From positions 62,456,445-62,520,444 of the forward strand of contig JAJNNQ010000006.1 in the NCBI GenBank assembly GCA_027886175.1: a DNA stretch of 64,000 bases. Reading direction: 5' to 3'. This stretch comes from Phylloscopus collybita (Eukaryota > Chordata > Aves > Passeriformes > Phylloscopidae). A model generated the notes under the pieces. It was not told the DNA's origin. It worked only from the letters and a program-made list of their open reading frames with translations, and did no database searches. Positions within the stretch are counted from its first letter, which is position 1, and each line of letters begins with the position of its first letter. The translations under genes were made by a program, and so were the position numbers. This document shows positions 9,340-19,975 of this stretch, piece by piece.

Positions 9340-10211
9340 TGATGCCTTCAGTTTTATCTTTGCTGTGTTTCAGGTTCTGTGCTGCCCAGGGCTGCAGCTC
9401 TCAGCCTCACACTCAGGGTCACTCAGCTCTGCACAGAGCAGGGACACAAAACAAATCCTGCTCCTGCTGCACCCCAAGCACAGCTGGGACAAGTGTTCAG
9501 GCCCCAGAGCACAAACAAGGGTGGCTGCAGAGAGAAAACAAGAAGGGTGGGACTGCAGAACCTGCAGCTGGAACTGGACAATTCAACCCCAATGTGCAAC
9601 TGGACCAGAACTGATCCAAGTGTGAGACCTCGTGACCAGGGGTCCATTTTGGGTCCATTTTGTGACCATTGTGTGTCCATTTTGTGACCATTTTGGGTCC
9701 ATTTTGGGTCCATTTTGTGTCCATTGTGTGTCCATTTTGTGACCATTTTGGGTCCATTTTGGGTCCATTTTGTGTCCATTTTGTGTCCATTTTGTGACCA
9801 TTTTGTGTCCATTTTGGGTCCATTTTGGGTCCATTTTTTGTCCATTTTGTGTCCATTTTGTGTCCATTTTGGGTCCATTTTGTGTCCATTGTGTGTCCAT
9901 TTTGTGACCATTTTGGGTCCATTTTGGGTCCATTTTGTGTCCATTTTGTGTCCATTTTGTGACCATTTTGTGTCCATTTTGGGTCCATTTTGGGTCCATT
10001 TTTTGTCCATTTTGTGTCCATTTTGTGTCCATTTTGGGTCCATTTTTTGTCCATTTTGTGTCCATTTTGTGACCATTTTGGGTCCACCTTGTGTGCAGCC
10101 CTGGCCAGGCTCTTGTCCTGCCCAAGGTGTGTCCTTAAAGGCCTTTTAATAAATATCTACTTCATTCTCCAGCTCTGTCCAGTCTCTGCTCCAGCTCACC
10201 CTTCCCAAGGC
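9340..10211 (+). mobile_element. Interspersed element 'family C', copy 2
   Basis: Same order of blocks as the copy at 6676: TGATGCCTTCAG start, 280-bp body nearly identical to the other copies, an expanded 11-bp minisatellite, then the GGCCAGGCTCTTGTCC tail and AATAAA near 10149. The body is much better conserved than the array length. No coding potential beyond repeat-derived open frames. Confidence 0.65.
9641..10090 (+). repeat. 11-bp minisatellite with a 165-bp higher-order repeat
   Basis: About 40 units of TCCATTTTGGG/TGTG. A rare CCATTGTGTGTCC variant at 9721 recurs at 9886, exactly 165 bp or 15 units later, and the order of variants between and after them is the same, so a 15-unit block was duplicated. 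The minus frames open across it (Trp-Thr-Gln-Asn-Gly repeats) are artefacts. Confidence 0.92.
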
Positions 10212-10385
10212 ATCAAAAGAGTGGTCAGGCCTTGGGATGAGCTGCCCAGGGAGGTTTGGAGTCCCTGGAATTGTCCCAGAGCAGTCTGGACGTGGCCCTT
10301 GGGGACAGGGTTTGGCTGCTGCTGGTGCTGCTGGGGTGGCACTGGGTGACCCTGAGGGGCTCTTCCCACCTCGGTGATCCCATGG
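10212..10385 (+). mobile_element. CR1 LINE 3' fragment
   Basis: Contains GATGAGCTGCCCAGGGAGG, GTGGCCCTTGGGGACAGGG and CTGGGTGACCCTGAGGGG, the CR1 tail of a second subfamily, and ends near GGTGATCCCATGGA. A CTGCTGCTGG slip lies at 10317. Confidence 0.75.
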
Positions 10386-10573
10386 AATAAAAGCCAAAGG
10401 CTCCTGCACACCCACCAAACATTCAGGGGCCACAACTCACAATTCATCTGCTGCCAGGCTGGACACCTTGAGGGCTGTGAGGAGTCTCCAGGATGGTCCC
10501 TCCCATCCAAAGGTCAGGTTCCTGCAAAGCCAAAGGGATGAGCTGGAGTTGAGGTGAGCTTTAGAGTGACAGT

Positions 10574-10676
10574 CTGGGTGTGGCCCTTGGGGACAGGGTT
10601 TGGCTGATGCTGCTGCTGCTGGGGTGGCACTGGGTGACCCTGAGGGGCTCTCTCAGCCTCAGTAATGCTGGGACTT
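10574..10676 (+). mobile_element. CR1 LINE 3' fragment, short
   Basis: Repeats the GTGGCCCTTGGGGACAGGG to GACCCTGAGGGGCTCTC blocks seen 300 bp upstream and ends at CAGTAATGCTGGGA. It is likely a separate insertion or a local duplication of the preceding tail. Confidence 0.7.
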
Positions 10677-10832
10677 AGACCTTTAGCAGGACAGCCCTTA
10701 ATGGTGATCTCTCTTTCCACAACCCTCTGAGCTCTGGGGAACAGCTGTAAAGTTGTTCCCAGCTTCCTATGCTGCAAGGGGTGGGAGCTGCACAGAACTC
10801 CTGTGGAACTCATGTTGATTTACATCCAGTAT

Positions 10833-11430
10833 CTCACAGAATCACTGGGTTGGAAGAGACCTTCAAGATCATCCAGTCCAACCCAGCTCTAACACCTCAA
10901 CCAGACCACGGCACCCAGTGCCACATCCAGGCTTTTGTTAAACACATCCAGGGATGGTGACTCCACCACCTCCCCAGGCAGGCCATTCCAATACTTTATC
11001 ACTCTTTCTGTGAAAAACTTTTTCCTGATATCCAACCTGGATTTCCCTTGGCACAGCTTGAGGCTGTGTCCTCTCCTTCTGTCAGTGCTGCCTGGAGAAA
11101 GAGACCAACCCCAGCTGCCCACAGCCACCTTCAGGGAGCTGTGGAGAGTGATCAGGTCACCCCTGAGTCTCCTTTTCTCCAGGCTGAACAACCCCAGCTC
11201 CCTCAGCCGTTCCTCTCAGGGTTTGTGTTCCAAGCCCCTCACCAGCCTCGCTGCCTCCTCTGGATGTGTTTGAGCATCTCAGTGTCCATCCTGAGCTGAG
11301 GGGCCAGAGCTGGACACTGCACTCAATGTCCACCCTGGGACACCCAGAGCTGGACACTGCACTCAATGTCCACCCTGGGACACCCAGAGCTGGACACCCC
11401 TATCTCAGGCTCACCACCCTCGGTCCTGCT
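10833..11430 (-). mobile_element. CR1 LINE fragment with ORF2 C-terminus, inverted
   Basis: Same subfamily as the copies at 8544 and 47253. The minus strand encodes [27 protein letters not shown] and [18 protein letters not shown], then stops and enters the 3' tail ending in octamers at 10833. At 11284-11395 an ORF2 segment (AGAGCTGGACACTGCACTCA) is tandemly amplified two to three times with a 37-bp period. The copy is dead. Confidence 0.9.
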
Positions 11431-12034
11431 TCCAGACAGCCCAGCTGCCTCCCCTTCCCCCTTCAAACCTCATTTAAAGCCCTTTTATCCAAAACCAAAG
11501 GCTTTTGGGCCAGTTATAATTATAAAGCACGTGATGTTTAATGCAGTTTATTTCATTTAGCGCAGTCAAACATTGCAGATGTGTATTTTCATGGCTGGTT
11601 TGGGTGGTGTCAATGTGAACAGCCAGGGAGTGACCTTTCCCTGAGAGCACTTGGAATTCTGTGTGTGGAATCCACTCTGAAGGTGCAAAGTGCTCCTGAG
11701 CTGGGGCTGCCCTGGCAGGAATTGCATGGTCCTGCATACCAAAGCAGGAATAAGGACCTCGTGGTCCTTGTTTGCACAAACACCTCCCCCTGCACTTCTC
11801 CAGAATGGAGGGAAATCCAGGCAGGATTAAAATAAATGAAGGGACAGATCACTTCCAAAGGCGAAAGCTTTGCAGATCCTGGACTTCAAAAAGCATTAAA
11901 ATAACCCCATTCCTTAACTTCGTTTTAGAGCAGCCCTAAGAGCATCTCCTTGCTTTGAAAAGAAATTTTCCCCTGATTTCTGTTTACATTTGGTGTTGTG
12001 TCCTTGGACTTGGGAGACCTTGGGCTTGTCCTTT
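11431..12034. other. Unique sequence, no gene seen
   Basis: About 600 bp of ordinary composition between an inverted CR1 and a pyrimidine minisatellite. Short frames on both strands lack splice or family support. Confidence 0.4.
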
Positions 12035-13412
12035 CTCTCTGATTTCTCTCTAACTCCTCCCTAATTTCTCTGTAATTTCTCTCTAATTTCTCTGTAATTT
12101 CTCTCTTATTCCTCTCTAATTTCTCTCTGATTTCTCTCTAATTTCTCTGTAATTTCTCTAATTTCTCTCTAATTTCTCTGTAATTTCTCTAATTTCTCTC
12201 TAATTTCTCCTTAGTTCCTCTCTAATTTCTCTCTGATTTCTCTCTAAATTCTCTGTAATTTCTCCCTAATTTCTCTCTAATTTCTCTCTGATTCCTCTCT
12301 AATTCCTCTCTAATTTCTCTATTTTCTAATTCCTCTCTATTTTCTCTCTAATTTCTCTCTAATTCCTCCCTAATTTCTCTCTAAATTCTCTCTAATTTCT
12401 CTGTAATTTCTCTGTAATTTCTCTGTAATTTCTCTCTTATTCCTCTCTAATTTCTCTCTGATTTCTCTCTAATTTCTCTGTAATTTCTCTAATTTCTCTC
12501 TAATTTCTCCTTAGTTCCTCTCTAATCTCTCTCTGATTTCTCTCTAATTTCTCTGTAATTTCTCCCTAATTTCTCTCTAATTTCTCTCTGATTTCTCTCT
12601 AATTCCTCTCTAATTTCTCTATTTTCTAATTCCTCTCTAATTTCTCTCTAATTCCTCTCTAATTTCTCTATTTCTCTCTAATTTCTCTCTAATTCCTGTT
12701 TAATTCCTCTCTAATTTCTCTATTTTCTCTCTATTGTCTCTCTAATTTCTCTCTAATTTCTCTCTAATTTCTCTGATTTCTCTCTAATTCCTCTCTAATT
12801 TCTCTCTAATTTCTCTCAGATTCCTGTTTAATTCCTCTCTAATTTCTCTATTTTCTCTCTATTGTCTCTCTAATTTCTCTATTTTCTAATTCCTCTCTAA
12901 TTTCTCTCTAATTCCTCTCTAATTTCTCTATTTCTCTCTAATTTCTCTCTAATTCCTGTTTAATTCCTCTCTAATTTCTCTATTTTCTCTCTATTGTCTC
13001 TCTAATTTCTCTCTAATTTCTCTCTAATTTCTCTGATTTCTCTCTAATTCCTCTCTAATTTCTCTCTAATTTCTCTCTAATTCCTGTTTAATTCCTCTCT
13101 AATTTCTCTATTTTCTCTCTATTGTCTCTCTAATTTCTCTCTAATTTCTCTCTAATTTCTCTCTAATTTCTCTCAAATTCCTCTCTAATTTCTCTCTATT
13201 TTCTCTCTAATTCCTCTCTAATTCTTCTCTAAATTCTCTCTATTTTCTCTCTGATTTCTCACCAATTCCTCTCTCTTTTCTCTCTAATTTCTCTCTAATT
13301 CCTCTCTAATTCTTCTCTAAATTCTCTCTATTTTCTCTCTGATTTCTCACCAATTCCTCTCTCTTTTCTCTCTAATTTCTCTCCAATTCCTCTCTAATTT
13401 CTCTCGTTTCTC
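12035..13412. repeat. 9-10-bp pyrimidine-rich minisatellite, 1.4 kb
   Basis: About 145 copies of TTTCTCTCTAA and its variants (TTCCTCTCTAA, TTTCTCTGTAA). The plus strand is C/T-rich with periodic AA and has very few purines otherwise. ATTCCTGTTTAATTCC, a rare variant, recurs at 12692, 12820, 12952 and 13080, giving a ~130-bp higher-order repeat in the right half. No coding potential. Confidence 0.95.
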
Positions 13413-13888
13413 TCCTTCCCTGTGCCCCAAATTCTTCTCTGGGATCTGGCAATAACGATTCTGCCTTTCAGAGAGGATTTTTCTCTTTCAGCTCCGTTTG
13501 ATCCCAGTTCTGCTTTGTAAATAATGTTTTTTTTCAGCTGTTCCGCCAGGTGAGGTCTGCCCAAAAATGTAAAAAAATTTGTGGAAATAAATAGGATAAA
13601 AATATTTCTCAGAGCCTGTGGGAGAGTTACCCTGTACGTGTAATCAAGGCATTATATTTATAATCTATTTACTTTTAATCCTCCCCCCATCCATAAGTGG
13701 CTGAAATAACCGTGGCCTCTTGTGTTGCCCAAACCAAAGAAAATTTCTCTCACCATCCTCAGAATTTTTTTGATCACTGTCACAATGCATTGTGAAAGCA
13801 TGGATTCAAAACAACCCACAGCAGGTTTTGGGGGAAATTGGGTTGGGATGGCTTTGTACTTGGAATATTTCATAGGATTCAAGGAAAG
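13413..13888. other. Unique AT-rich sequence, no gene seen
   Basis: Repeat-free stretch with TATTTATAATC-type motifs near 13650. No gene or repeat family was recognised. Confidence 0.4.
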
Positions 13889-13947
13889 AAAAAAAAAAGA
13901 AAAAAAAAAAAAGAAAAGAAAAAAAAAAAGAAAAGAAAAAAAAAAAA
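13889..13947. repeat. A-rich (GAAAA)n tract
   Basis: Poly-A runs broken by single G residues. It is a simple repeat, and the open frames through it encode poly-Lys. Confidence 0.9.
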
Positions 13948-14305
13948 GCTCTTTTTGGAGGGAGAAAATATTAATTTCATTAGTTGTATTTCATTTTGGG
14001 TTTTGTTTTTATTTTTTCCTATTGTGAGATTGGGTTTTGTTCCTGGGGGGAAATGTACTTTAATTAAAAGATAAAGATAAAGAAGAAATGTGGGGTTTTT
14101 TTGTTGTTGTTGTGTTTTAGTTTTTTGGGGTTTTTTTTTTTTTTGTTGGGTTTTTGTTTGTTTGTTTGTTTTTGTGGGTTTTTTTGTGGTTTTTTTTTCT
14201 GTTGTTGTTTTTTGGTTTTGGGGTTTTTTTTTTTTTTTTTTTTTTTTTGTTTTTTTTTTTTTTTTTTTTTTTTTTTTGTGGTTTTTTTTTGGTTTGTTTT
14301 TTTAT
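13948..14305. repeat. T-rich block with G interruptions
   Basis: After about 140 bp of mixed sequence, 14090-14305 is almost entirely T with GTTGTT, TTTGG and GTTTGTTTG interruptions and two runs of 20 or more T. It resembles the blocks at 5992 and 41975, and exact length is likely unreliable. Confidence 0.85.
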
Positions 14306-14654
14306 TGTATTATTTCCCGTTGTGCTGTAACTCCTGGAACAAATCACGCTCAGAGTCTGTGTTTTCTTCAAAAAGTCACCTGGCTTAACCTGGAGCTCCC
14401 TTAAAACCCAGCCACTCTTCAAAAACAACCTTTATTGTTTCCTTTATTCTGTTTTCCACGGATCAATCTGATCTGTCCTAGCTTGGGTTTATCAGAGGGA
14501 TTTGATGCAACTGATCTCAAGCCCTTAAATGCCAAATCCCACACACCTGAGGCTTACCAGAGGGGCCTCCAGCACTTCTGCTGTCCCAGAGCTTTCATTC
14601 CAACCTTTTGCCTGGATAAAAGGTTGGAATGAAAAGGTTGTCAAGTTTAGTTTG
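14306..14654. other. Unique sequence containing a perfect hairpin
   Basis: No gene is seen. A 17-bp perfect inverted repeat lies at 14593-14634 and is listed separately. Confidence 0.4.
14593..14634. repeat. Perfect 17-bp inverted repeat with 8-nt loop
   Basis: Left arm 14593-14609 (TTTCATTCCAACCTTTT) and right arm 14618-14634 are exact reverse complements around GCCTGGAT. It is too short for a microRNA precursor and is not followed by a T run. Confidence 0.85.
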
Positions 14655-15015
14655 ACAGTAATATATAAATATTATATATTTTAAAATATATATATTTTAT
14701 ATTTATATATTTTTTTATATATAAAAATAAATATATATATTTATATATATTATATATATTATATATATAAAAATATAAAAATTTATTTTTATATATATTT
14801 TAAAATATATATATTAAAATATATATAGTATATATATTATGTATATAATATAATATATTATAATATATAATATATTACATAACTAATAATAATAATTATT
14901 CTATATTAATTATAATATATTAATTAATATAATATATTAATTATATAATTATATATTAATAATAATATAGTTATTAATTAAATAATTATTATAGATAGAT
15001 AGATAAATAGATAAA
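14655..15015. repeat. AT-only (TATA)n palindromic block
   Basis: About 360 bp with almost no G or C, made of TATATATA, TTAATATAA and ATAATAATAA stretches, ending in GATA repeats near 14995. It is self-complementary over long stretches and could extrude cruciforms. Confidence 0.92.
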
Positions 15016-15478
15016 ATTTATCAAGGTTATTTTAAAATATATTTTTAAATTTAATACTCAAATTTATCACTACTGGGAGTGTTTCTCCTTGATTTTCCTT
15101 TTCAGCACCTCCAGTGTTGATTAACCCAACCTGCTGGTGCAGACTGTGGCTAAAAGCCTCGAACCCTCTGACAGCAACTCCCTGCAGAGCCTTTGCCAAA
15201 TTCTGCCTTCGGTGTGCCTGTGGTGCAGCCCAGATTCCCAGTGTTAGTGTTCCTGGGGTGAAGGGAGAAGATGGGAAATCAAGGTGCTGGTTTGGTTTTT
15301 TTTTTTCCTGAGTGAGATGGCACCTTCCTGAGGGGCTCGTTGTTGTGTTTAGTTCAGAAATGAGAGAATTTCCTTTCTCTGAGCCAGAAATCATTTGGTT
15401 GAAGGAGAGCAGGATGCAATCCTCACCCAGGAGCACACCAGGGTTTGGTGTTGGTCTGGGAACGTCCATCTGGTACTG
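15016..15478. other. Unique sequence, no gene seen
   Basis: Single-copy-looking DNA. One minus-strand frame of about 145 codons spans it, but it has no recognised domain and no splice support. Confidence 0.4.
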
Positions 15479-16697
15479 GGCATTTCACCCATTCCTGGAT
15501 ATTTCACCCATTCCTGGACATTTCATCCATCCCTGGACATTTCATCCATCCCTGGACACCTCACCCATTCCTGGACGCTTCACCCATTCTGGACACTTCA
15601 CCCATCCCAGGACACTTCACCCATCCCAGGACATTTCACCCATCCCAGGACACTTCACCCATCCCAGGACATTTCACCCATCCCTGGACATTTCACCCAT
15701 TCCTGGACACTTCACCCATCCCAGGACACTTCACCCATCCCAGGACATTTCACCCATCCCAGGACATTTCACCCATCCCTGGACATTTCACCCATTCCTG
15801 GACACTTCACCCATTCTGGACATTTCACCCATCCCTGGACATTTCACCCATTCCTGGACACCTCACCCATCCCTGGACATTTCACCCATCCCTGGACATT
15901 TCACCCATCCCTGGACATTTTACCCATTCCTGGACACTTCACCCATTCTGGACATTTCATCCATCCCTGGACATTTCACCCATTCTGGACATTTCACCCA
16001 TTCCTGGACATTTCACCCATTCCTGGACACTCCACCCATCCCTGGACATTTCACCCATCCCAGGACACCTCACCCATTCCTGGACACTTCACCCATCCCA
16101 GGACATTTCACCCATCCCTGGACATTTCACCCATCCCTGGACACTCCACCCATCCCTGGACATTTCACCCATCCCAGGACATTTCACCCATCCCTGGACA
16201 TTTCACCCATTCCTGGACATTTCACCCATTCCTGGACACTCCACCCATTCCTGGACATTTCACCCATCCCTGGACATTTCACCCAATTCCTGGACATTTC
16301 ACCCATCCCTGGACACCTCACCCATTCCTGGACACTCCATCCATCCCTGGACATTTCACCCATCCCTGGACACCTCACCCATTCCTGGACACTTCACCCA
16401 TTCCTGGACATTTCACCCATCCCTGGACATTTCACCCAGTTCCTGGACATTTCACCCATTCCTGGACACTCCACCCATCCCTGGACACCTCACCCATCCC
16501 TGGACATTTCACCCATCCCTGGACACTTCACCCATCCCTGGACATTTCACCCATCCCTGGACATTTCCCCCATCCCTGGCCACCTCACCCATCCCTGGAC
16601 ATTTCACCCATTCCTGGAAATTTCACCTAATTTCTGGACATTTCACCCATCCCTGGCCACCTCACCCATCCCTGGCCACCTCACCCATCCCTGGCCA
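15479..16697. repeat. 19-bp minisatellite, 1.2 kb
   Basis: About 64 copies of ACATTTCACCCATCCCTGG, with ATCCCAGG and ATTCCTGG variants and a few 18- or 20-bp units. Because 19 is not a multiple of three and the unit lacks plus-strand stops, all three plus frames stay open and encode the same 19-residue cycle (His-Phe-Thr-His-Pro-Trp-type). They are not genes. Confidence 0.97.
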
Positions 16698-16912
16698 TGC
16701 TTTCCCTGCAGAGCTGTTCTGTCACTCCCACTCGAGGTGTTCAATGTCCCTGGAAGCCTCTCAAGGGCTGGATCCCCTTTTTATTCCCCCTGAGCCGTGC
16801 AGGGAAATGAGAGAATTCAGCAACAAGTTCTGGGGTTTGTTCTCAAGTTGTGAATTGTTGTGTTCACTCTCTTTGACTCAGAAAACCATGGAATCACTCA
16901 AGAGTTGGGAGC
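16698..16912. other. Unique spacer
   Basis: About 215 bp between the 19-bp array and an inverted LTR. No feature was recognised. Confidence 0.35.
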
Positions 16913-17353
16913 TGTGGCAGTTCTGGCTTCTTTTTTTTTTTTTTTACCAAGGTCAGGATGAATCCCACAGGAAATGCAGATTTTGAGTTCAGACTGGGAT
17001 GTCTGTTATCTCTCATCCATTTACAGACTCACAAGCTGTGAGCTCAATCTAGCAAGCCAGAGAAACAAAGTAAAATGCAGAGCTTCTAACTCTGCCCAAG
17101 GTTATTTAAGCAATAATCCCCCAATAACGAGGTGACACCTGTGTTATTTATACTCTTGACCCAACAATGACCACCCAGGGCCCGCAGTGCAGACCTTCTT
17201 CACCCAATGACAGAAAACCACCCAAACCCATGGAGGAGAAGGAAGAAGAAGGTGAAGAAGAAGGACCCAGACAACACCCAAAACCCTCCATTCTGACTCA
17301 TATGTGTTACTATACACTAAAATCCCCAAATCCAAGTTTCCAGAATTCCAACA
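16913..17353 (-). mobile_element. Solo ERV LTR 'family A', copy 2, inverted
   Basis: On the minus strand it starts TGTTGGAATTCTGG and ends at GCCACA, 441 bp. It is flanked by GGGAGC (16907-16912) and GGGAGG (17354-17359), a 6-bp TSD with one change. Length, TATA and AATAAA positions match the copies at 7250 and 22201. A poly-T run at 16932-16946 interrupts its 3' end, and a CR1 tail abuts its 5' end. Confidence 0.75.
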
Positions 17354-17620
17354 GGGAGGGACGTCACAGCCCCTCCAGTGCCACCCCTGCCCTGGCAGGG
17401 ACACCTCCCACTGTCCCAGGCTGCTCCCAGCCCCAGTGTCCAGCCTGGCCTTGGGCACTGCCAGGGATCCAGGGGCAGCCACAGCTGCTCTGGGCACCCT
17501 GTGCCAGGGCCTGCCCACCCTGCCAGGGAACAATTCCTGCCCAAGATCCCAGCCAGCCCTGCCCTGGGCACTGGGAAGCCATTCCCTGGCTCCTGTCCCT
17601 CTCTTTCCTGAGTTTCCTGG
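17354..17620 (-). mobile_element. CR1 LINE 3' fragment, inverted
   Basis: The minus strand reads GGGAATGGCTTCCCAG, then the CCCTGGCAGGGTGGGCAGG and GAGCAGCTGTGGCTG tail blocks, ending near GTGACGTCCC beside the LTR. The octamer terminus is missing because the LTR inserted there or the end was lost. Confidence 0.85.
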
Positions 17621-18288
17621 GAGCTTCCCTTTGCCACCAGGCACGGCCCTGCTGCTGCAGCTGCCCGTCCCTGCTCCTTGGCAGAGCCTTGTCCTGGATT
17701 GTGCCTCCTGCAGCACCTCTCCTGGAATTCTCCAGCTGCAGACAGACCTTCACCTTTGTCCTGTGAGCCACAGCCAACCCACTCCCCCCGCCGCTCAGGG
17801 GCTGACAATGACATTAAAAGTGTATTTTATATACTCCATGGAGCTGTTTGGGTTACCAGCCCTGGGGATGTCAGCCCCTGGCCCCCTCATTAGCATCCAC
17901 CCCGGCATTAAATGCAGATTTGGCGGGAGGGGCGAGCAGGACTTGGAGCACAAATCCCCGGGAACAATGCCCTGGGATTTGTGCAGGCTCTGAAGCTGTC
18001 CCCCTCAGAGCCCGTGAGAGCATTAACTCCTGAGGGTGAATGTGTTATTGACTCCCAGCAAACAGCCCCTTTGAAAGGCCCTACAAAGTGTTATTGGCCC
18101 GTAATCCACGGCAAACAGACAAAGAAGGACACTGTGACAGTCGGGACAAAAGGGACAGAGAGGGGGACAGATAATGAATCATTAATGACCAGCAGCCCTC
18201 TGCTGCTCCCAGGAGGTGCCCGAGGGAGGTGAAGGGAGGGCTGGAGCTCCTGCACAGGCTGGGACACCAGGCTGGCTCTGTAGATGCT
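17621..18288. other. Unique GC-balanced stretch, possible conserved non-coding DNA
   Basis: No gene is seen. From about 17800 to 18200 it is repeat-free with TATTTTATATACTCC, CATTAGCATCC, GGCATTAAATGC and AATGAATCATTAATGACC motifs. Such TAAT-rich unique sequence between repeats is typical of developmental enhancers, but I cannot test conservation. Confidence 0.35.
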
Positions 18289-18981
18289 GGGGGATGGTTC
18301 CTTTCCTTTGGGATGGTTTCTTTCTTTGGGATGGTTCCTTTCCCTGGGATGGTTCCTTTCCTTTCAGATGGTTCATTTCCTTTGGGATGGTTCCTTTCCC
18401 TTGGGATGGTTCCTCTCCCTGAGATGGTTCCTTTCCCCAGGGATGGTTCCTTTCCCTTCAGATGGTTCCTTTCCTTTGAGATGGTTCCTTTCCCCAGGGA
18501 TGGTTCCTGTCCCCAGGGATGGTTCCTGTCCCCAGGCATGGTTCCTTTCCCTGAGATGGTTCCTTTCCCTGGGATGGTTCCTGTCCCCAGGGATGGTTCC
18601 TTTCCCTGGGATGGTTCCTTTCCTTTCAGATGTTTCCTTTCCCTGGGGATGTTCCTTTCCCCAGGGATGGTTCCTGTCCCCAGGGATGGTTCCTCTCCCT
18701 GAGATGGTTCCTTTCCCTGGGGATGGTTCCTTTCCCCGGGGATGGTTCCATTCCCTGGGATGGTTCCTTCCCCTGGGATGGTTCCTTTCTCTGGGATGGT
18801 TCCTTCCCCACAGATGGTTCCTTTCCCCTAGGATGGTTCCATTCCCTGGGATTCCTTTCTGTGGAGATGGTTCCTTTCCCTGGGATGGTTCCTTTCCCTT
18901 GGGATGGTTCCTTTCCCTGGGATGGTTCCTTTCCTCAGGGATGGTTCCTTTCCCCACAGATGGTCCCTTTCCCTGGGATGG
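18289..18981. repeat. 18-bp minisatellite, 0.7 kb
   Basis: About 38 copies of GGGATGGTTCCTTTCCCT, with CAGATGG, GAGATGG and GTCCCC variants. Since 18 is a multiple of three, each frame encodes a fixed six-residue repeat (for example Met-Val-Pro-Phe-Pro-Gly). The frames on both strands are products of the repeat. Confidence 0.97.
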
Positions 18982-19000
18982 GGCTGAATCTGAGGTTTCC

Positions 19001-19304
19001 TGTTGCTATGCTCGTGCCTGCTTGTTTTAGTTTTGGGAACTCTGTTCCCAAGCACAGTGTTAATGCACAAAGTCATGTTCAGTAAACTACTGAAGCTCCC
19101 ACATTTGTTCCCAGAAAAAGAGCTTCAGTAATAGTCTCTGAAAAACAACCAGTGGTTCCCAAGGGTCCCACCTCTGGGGTAAGCAACTTGTAAAATGTAC
19201 AAAAAAAGTCAGAAAATAAAAGAGTAGTCTCTTGCTTGCAAGAGCTCCATGCAGCCTCATTAATGCACTCCCTGCCTCGTTCCTAAGCGCCGTAACCAGT
19301 TATA
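19001..19304 (+). mobile_element. Solo ERV LTR 'family D' (ERVK-like), diverged copy
   Basis: Starts TGTTGCTATGC and ends AACCAGTTATA, 304 bp, with the terminal CA decayed to TA. It is flanked by perfect 6-bp TSDs GTTTCC (18995-19000 and 19305-19310). It shares GGGAACTCTGTTCCCAAGCA and GGGTCCCACCTCTG with the 301-302-bp LTRs at 26307 and 28759. AAAATAAAAGAG near 19215 serves as a possible poly-A signal. Confidence 0.75.
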
Positions 19305-19375
19305 GTTTCCATTCTCCATTCCAAGGGAAACTCCAGCTTTCCCTGGCAGACACCTGTCCTTCCAAACCAGGACAG

Positions 19376-19470
19376 ATGGGGACCCCAAACCTCCCTGGGC
19401 AACCTCTTCCAAAGCCTGAGCACCCTTTCCATGAGGAAATTCCTCCTGAGAAACACCCTGTTTGTCTCCC
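19376..19470 (-). mobile_element. CR1 LINE internal fragment, inverted
   Basis: CTCCCTGGGCAACCTCTTCC, GCCTGAGCACCC and GGAAATTCCTCCTGA are the inverted CR1 region just upstream of the conserved tail. Confidence 0.65.
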
Positions 19471-19754
19471 AGCTGGTCCCGTAGGTCGATGTCATTCTGT
19501 TATCATTTCGGTTTTGTAAATTCAACATTTCCAAGCAGGCCAGTGTGAGGTGAGTGCAGGAAAGGACTGAGGGCCACCATTTGGAAGGCAAACCCACCCT
19601 GGTTTCCTTGTTTAGGAATTCAGGTGAGTGAGGGATTTTGAGCCTCTCCCTAAAAGAGATTTTATTTAAGCTGAGGAGAAGGTGAAGGACAAAAGTGCGG
19701 CAGTGGCTGTGAGTCTGAAAGGTGGCAGATGCTCGGTGTGAGACGGGGGCTCTG

Positions 19755-19975
19755 CCGCAGCCAGGGCTGACAACCAACAATTCCTGCAATTTTGGAGTGA
19801 ATTGCCAGAGGAGCTTTGCAGTGCCCAGCCCTGGAGGTGTCCCCTGGAGGTGGCACTCAGTGCTCTGGGCTGGGGACAAGGTGGGCACGGGGCACAGCTG
19901 GGACTGCCTGGCTGGGAGGGCTTTGCCAGCCCCAGGGATTTGGAGATTCTGGGATGAGCTGGGAAGGGGCTGGAG
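19755..19975 (+). mobile_element. CR1 LINE 3' fragment
   Basis: Carries GAGGAGCTTTGCAGTGCCCA, GGTGTCCCCTGGAGGTGGC and GGGCTTTGCCAGCCCCAGGG, and ends GGAGATTCTGGGATG. It is followed directly by a longer copy of the same subfamily. Confidence 0.85.

Noticed and set aside
9423..10125. Minus-strand frames of 180-217 codons over family C copy 2
   Set aside because: Most of each frame is the 11-bp minisatellite read as Trp-Thr-Gln-Asn-Gly; the same body is present at two other sites with different array length.
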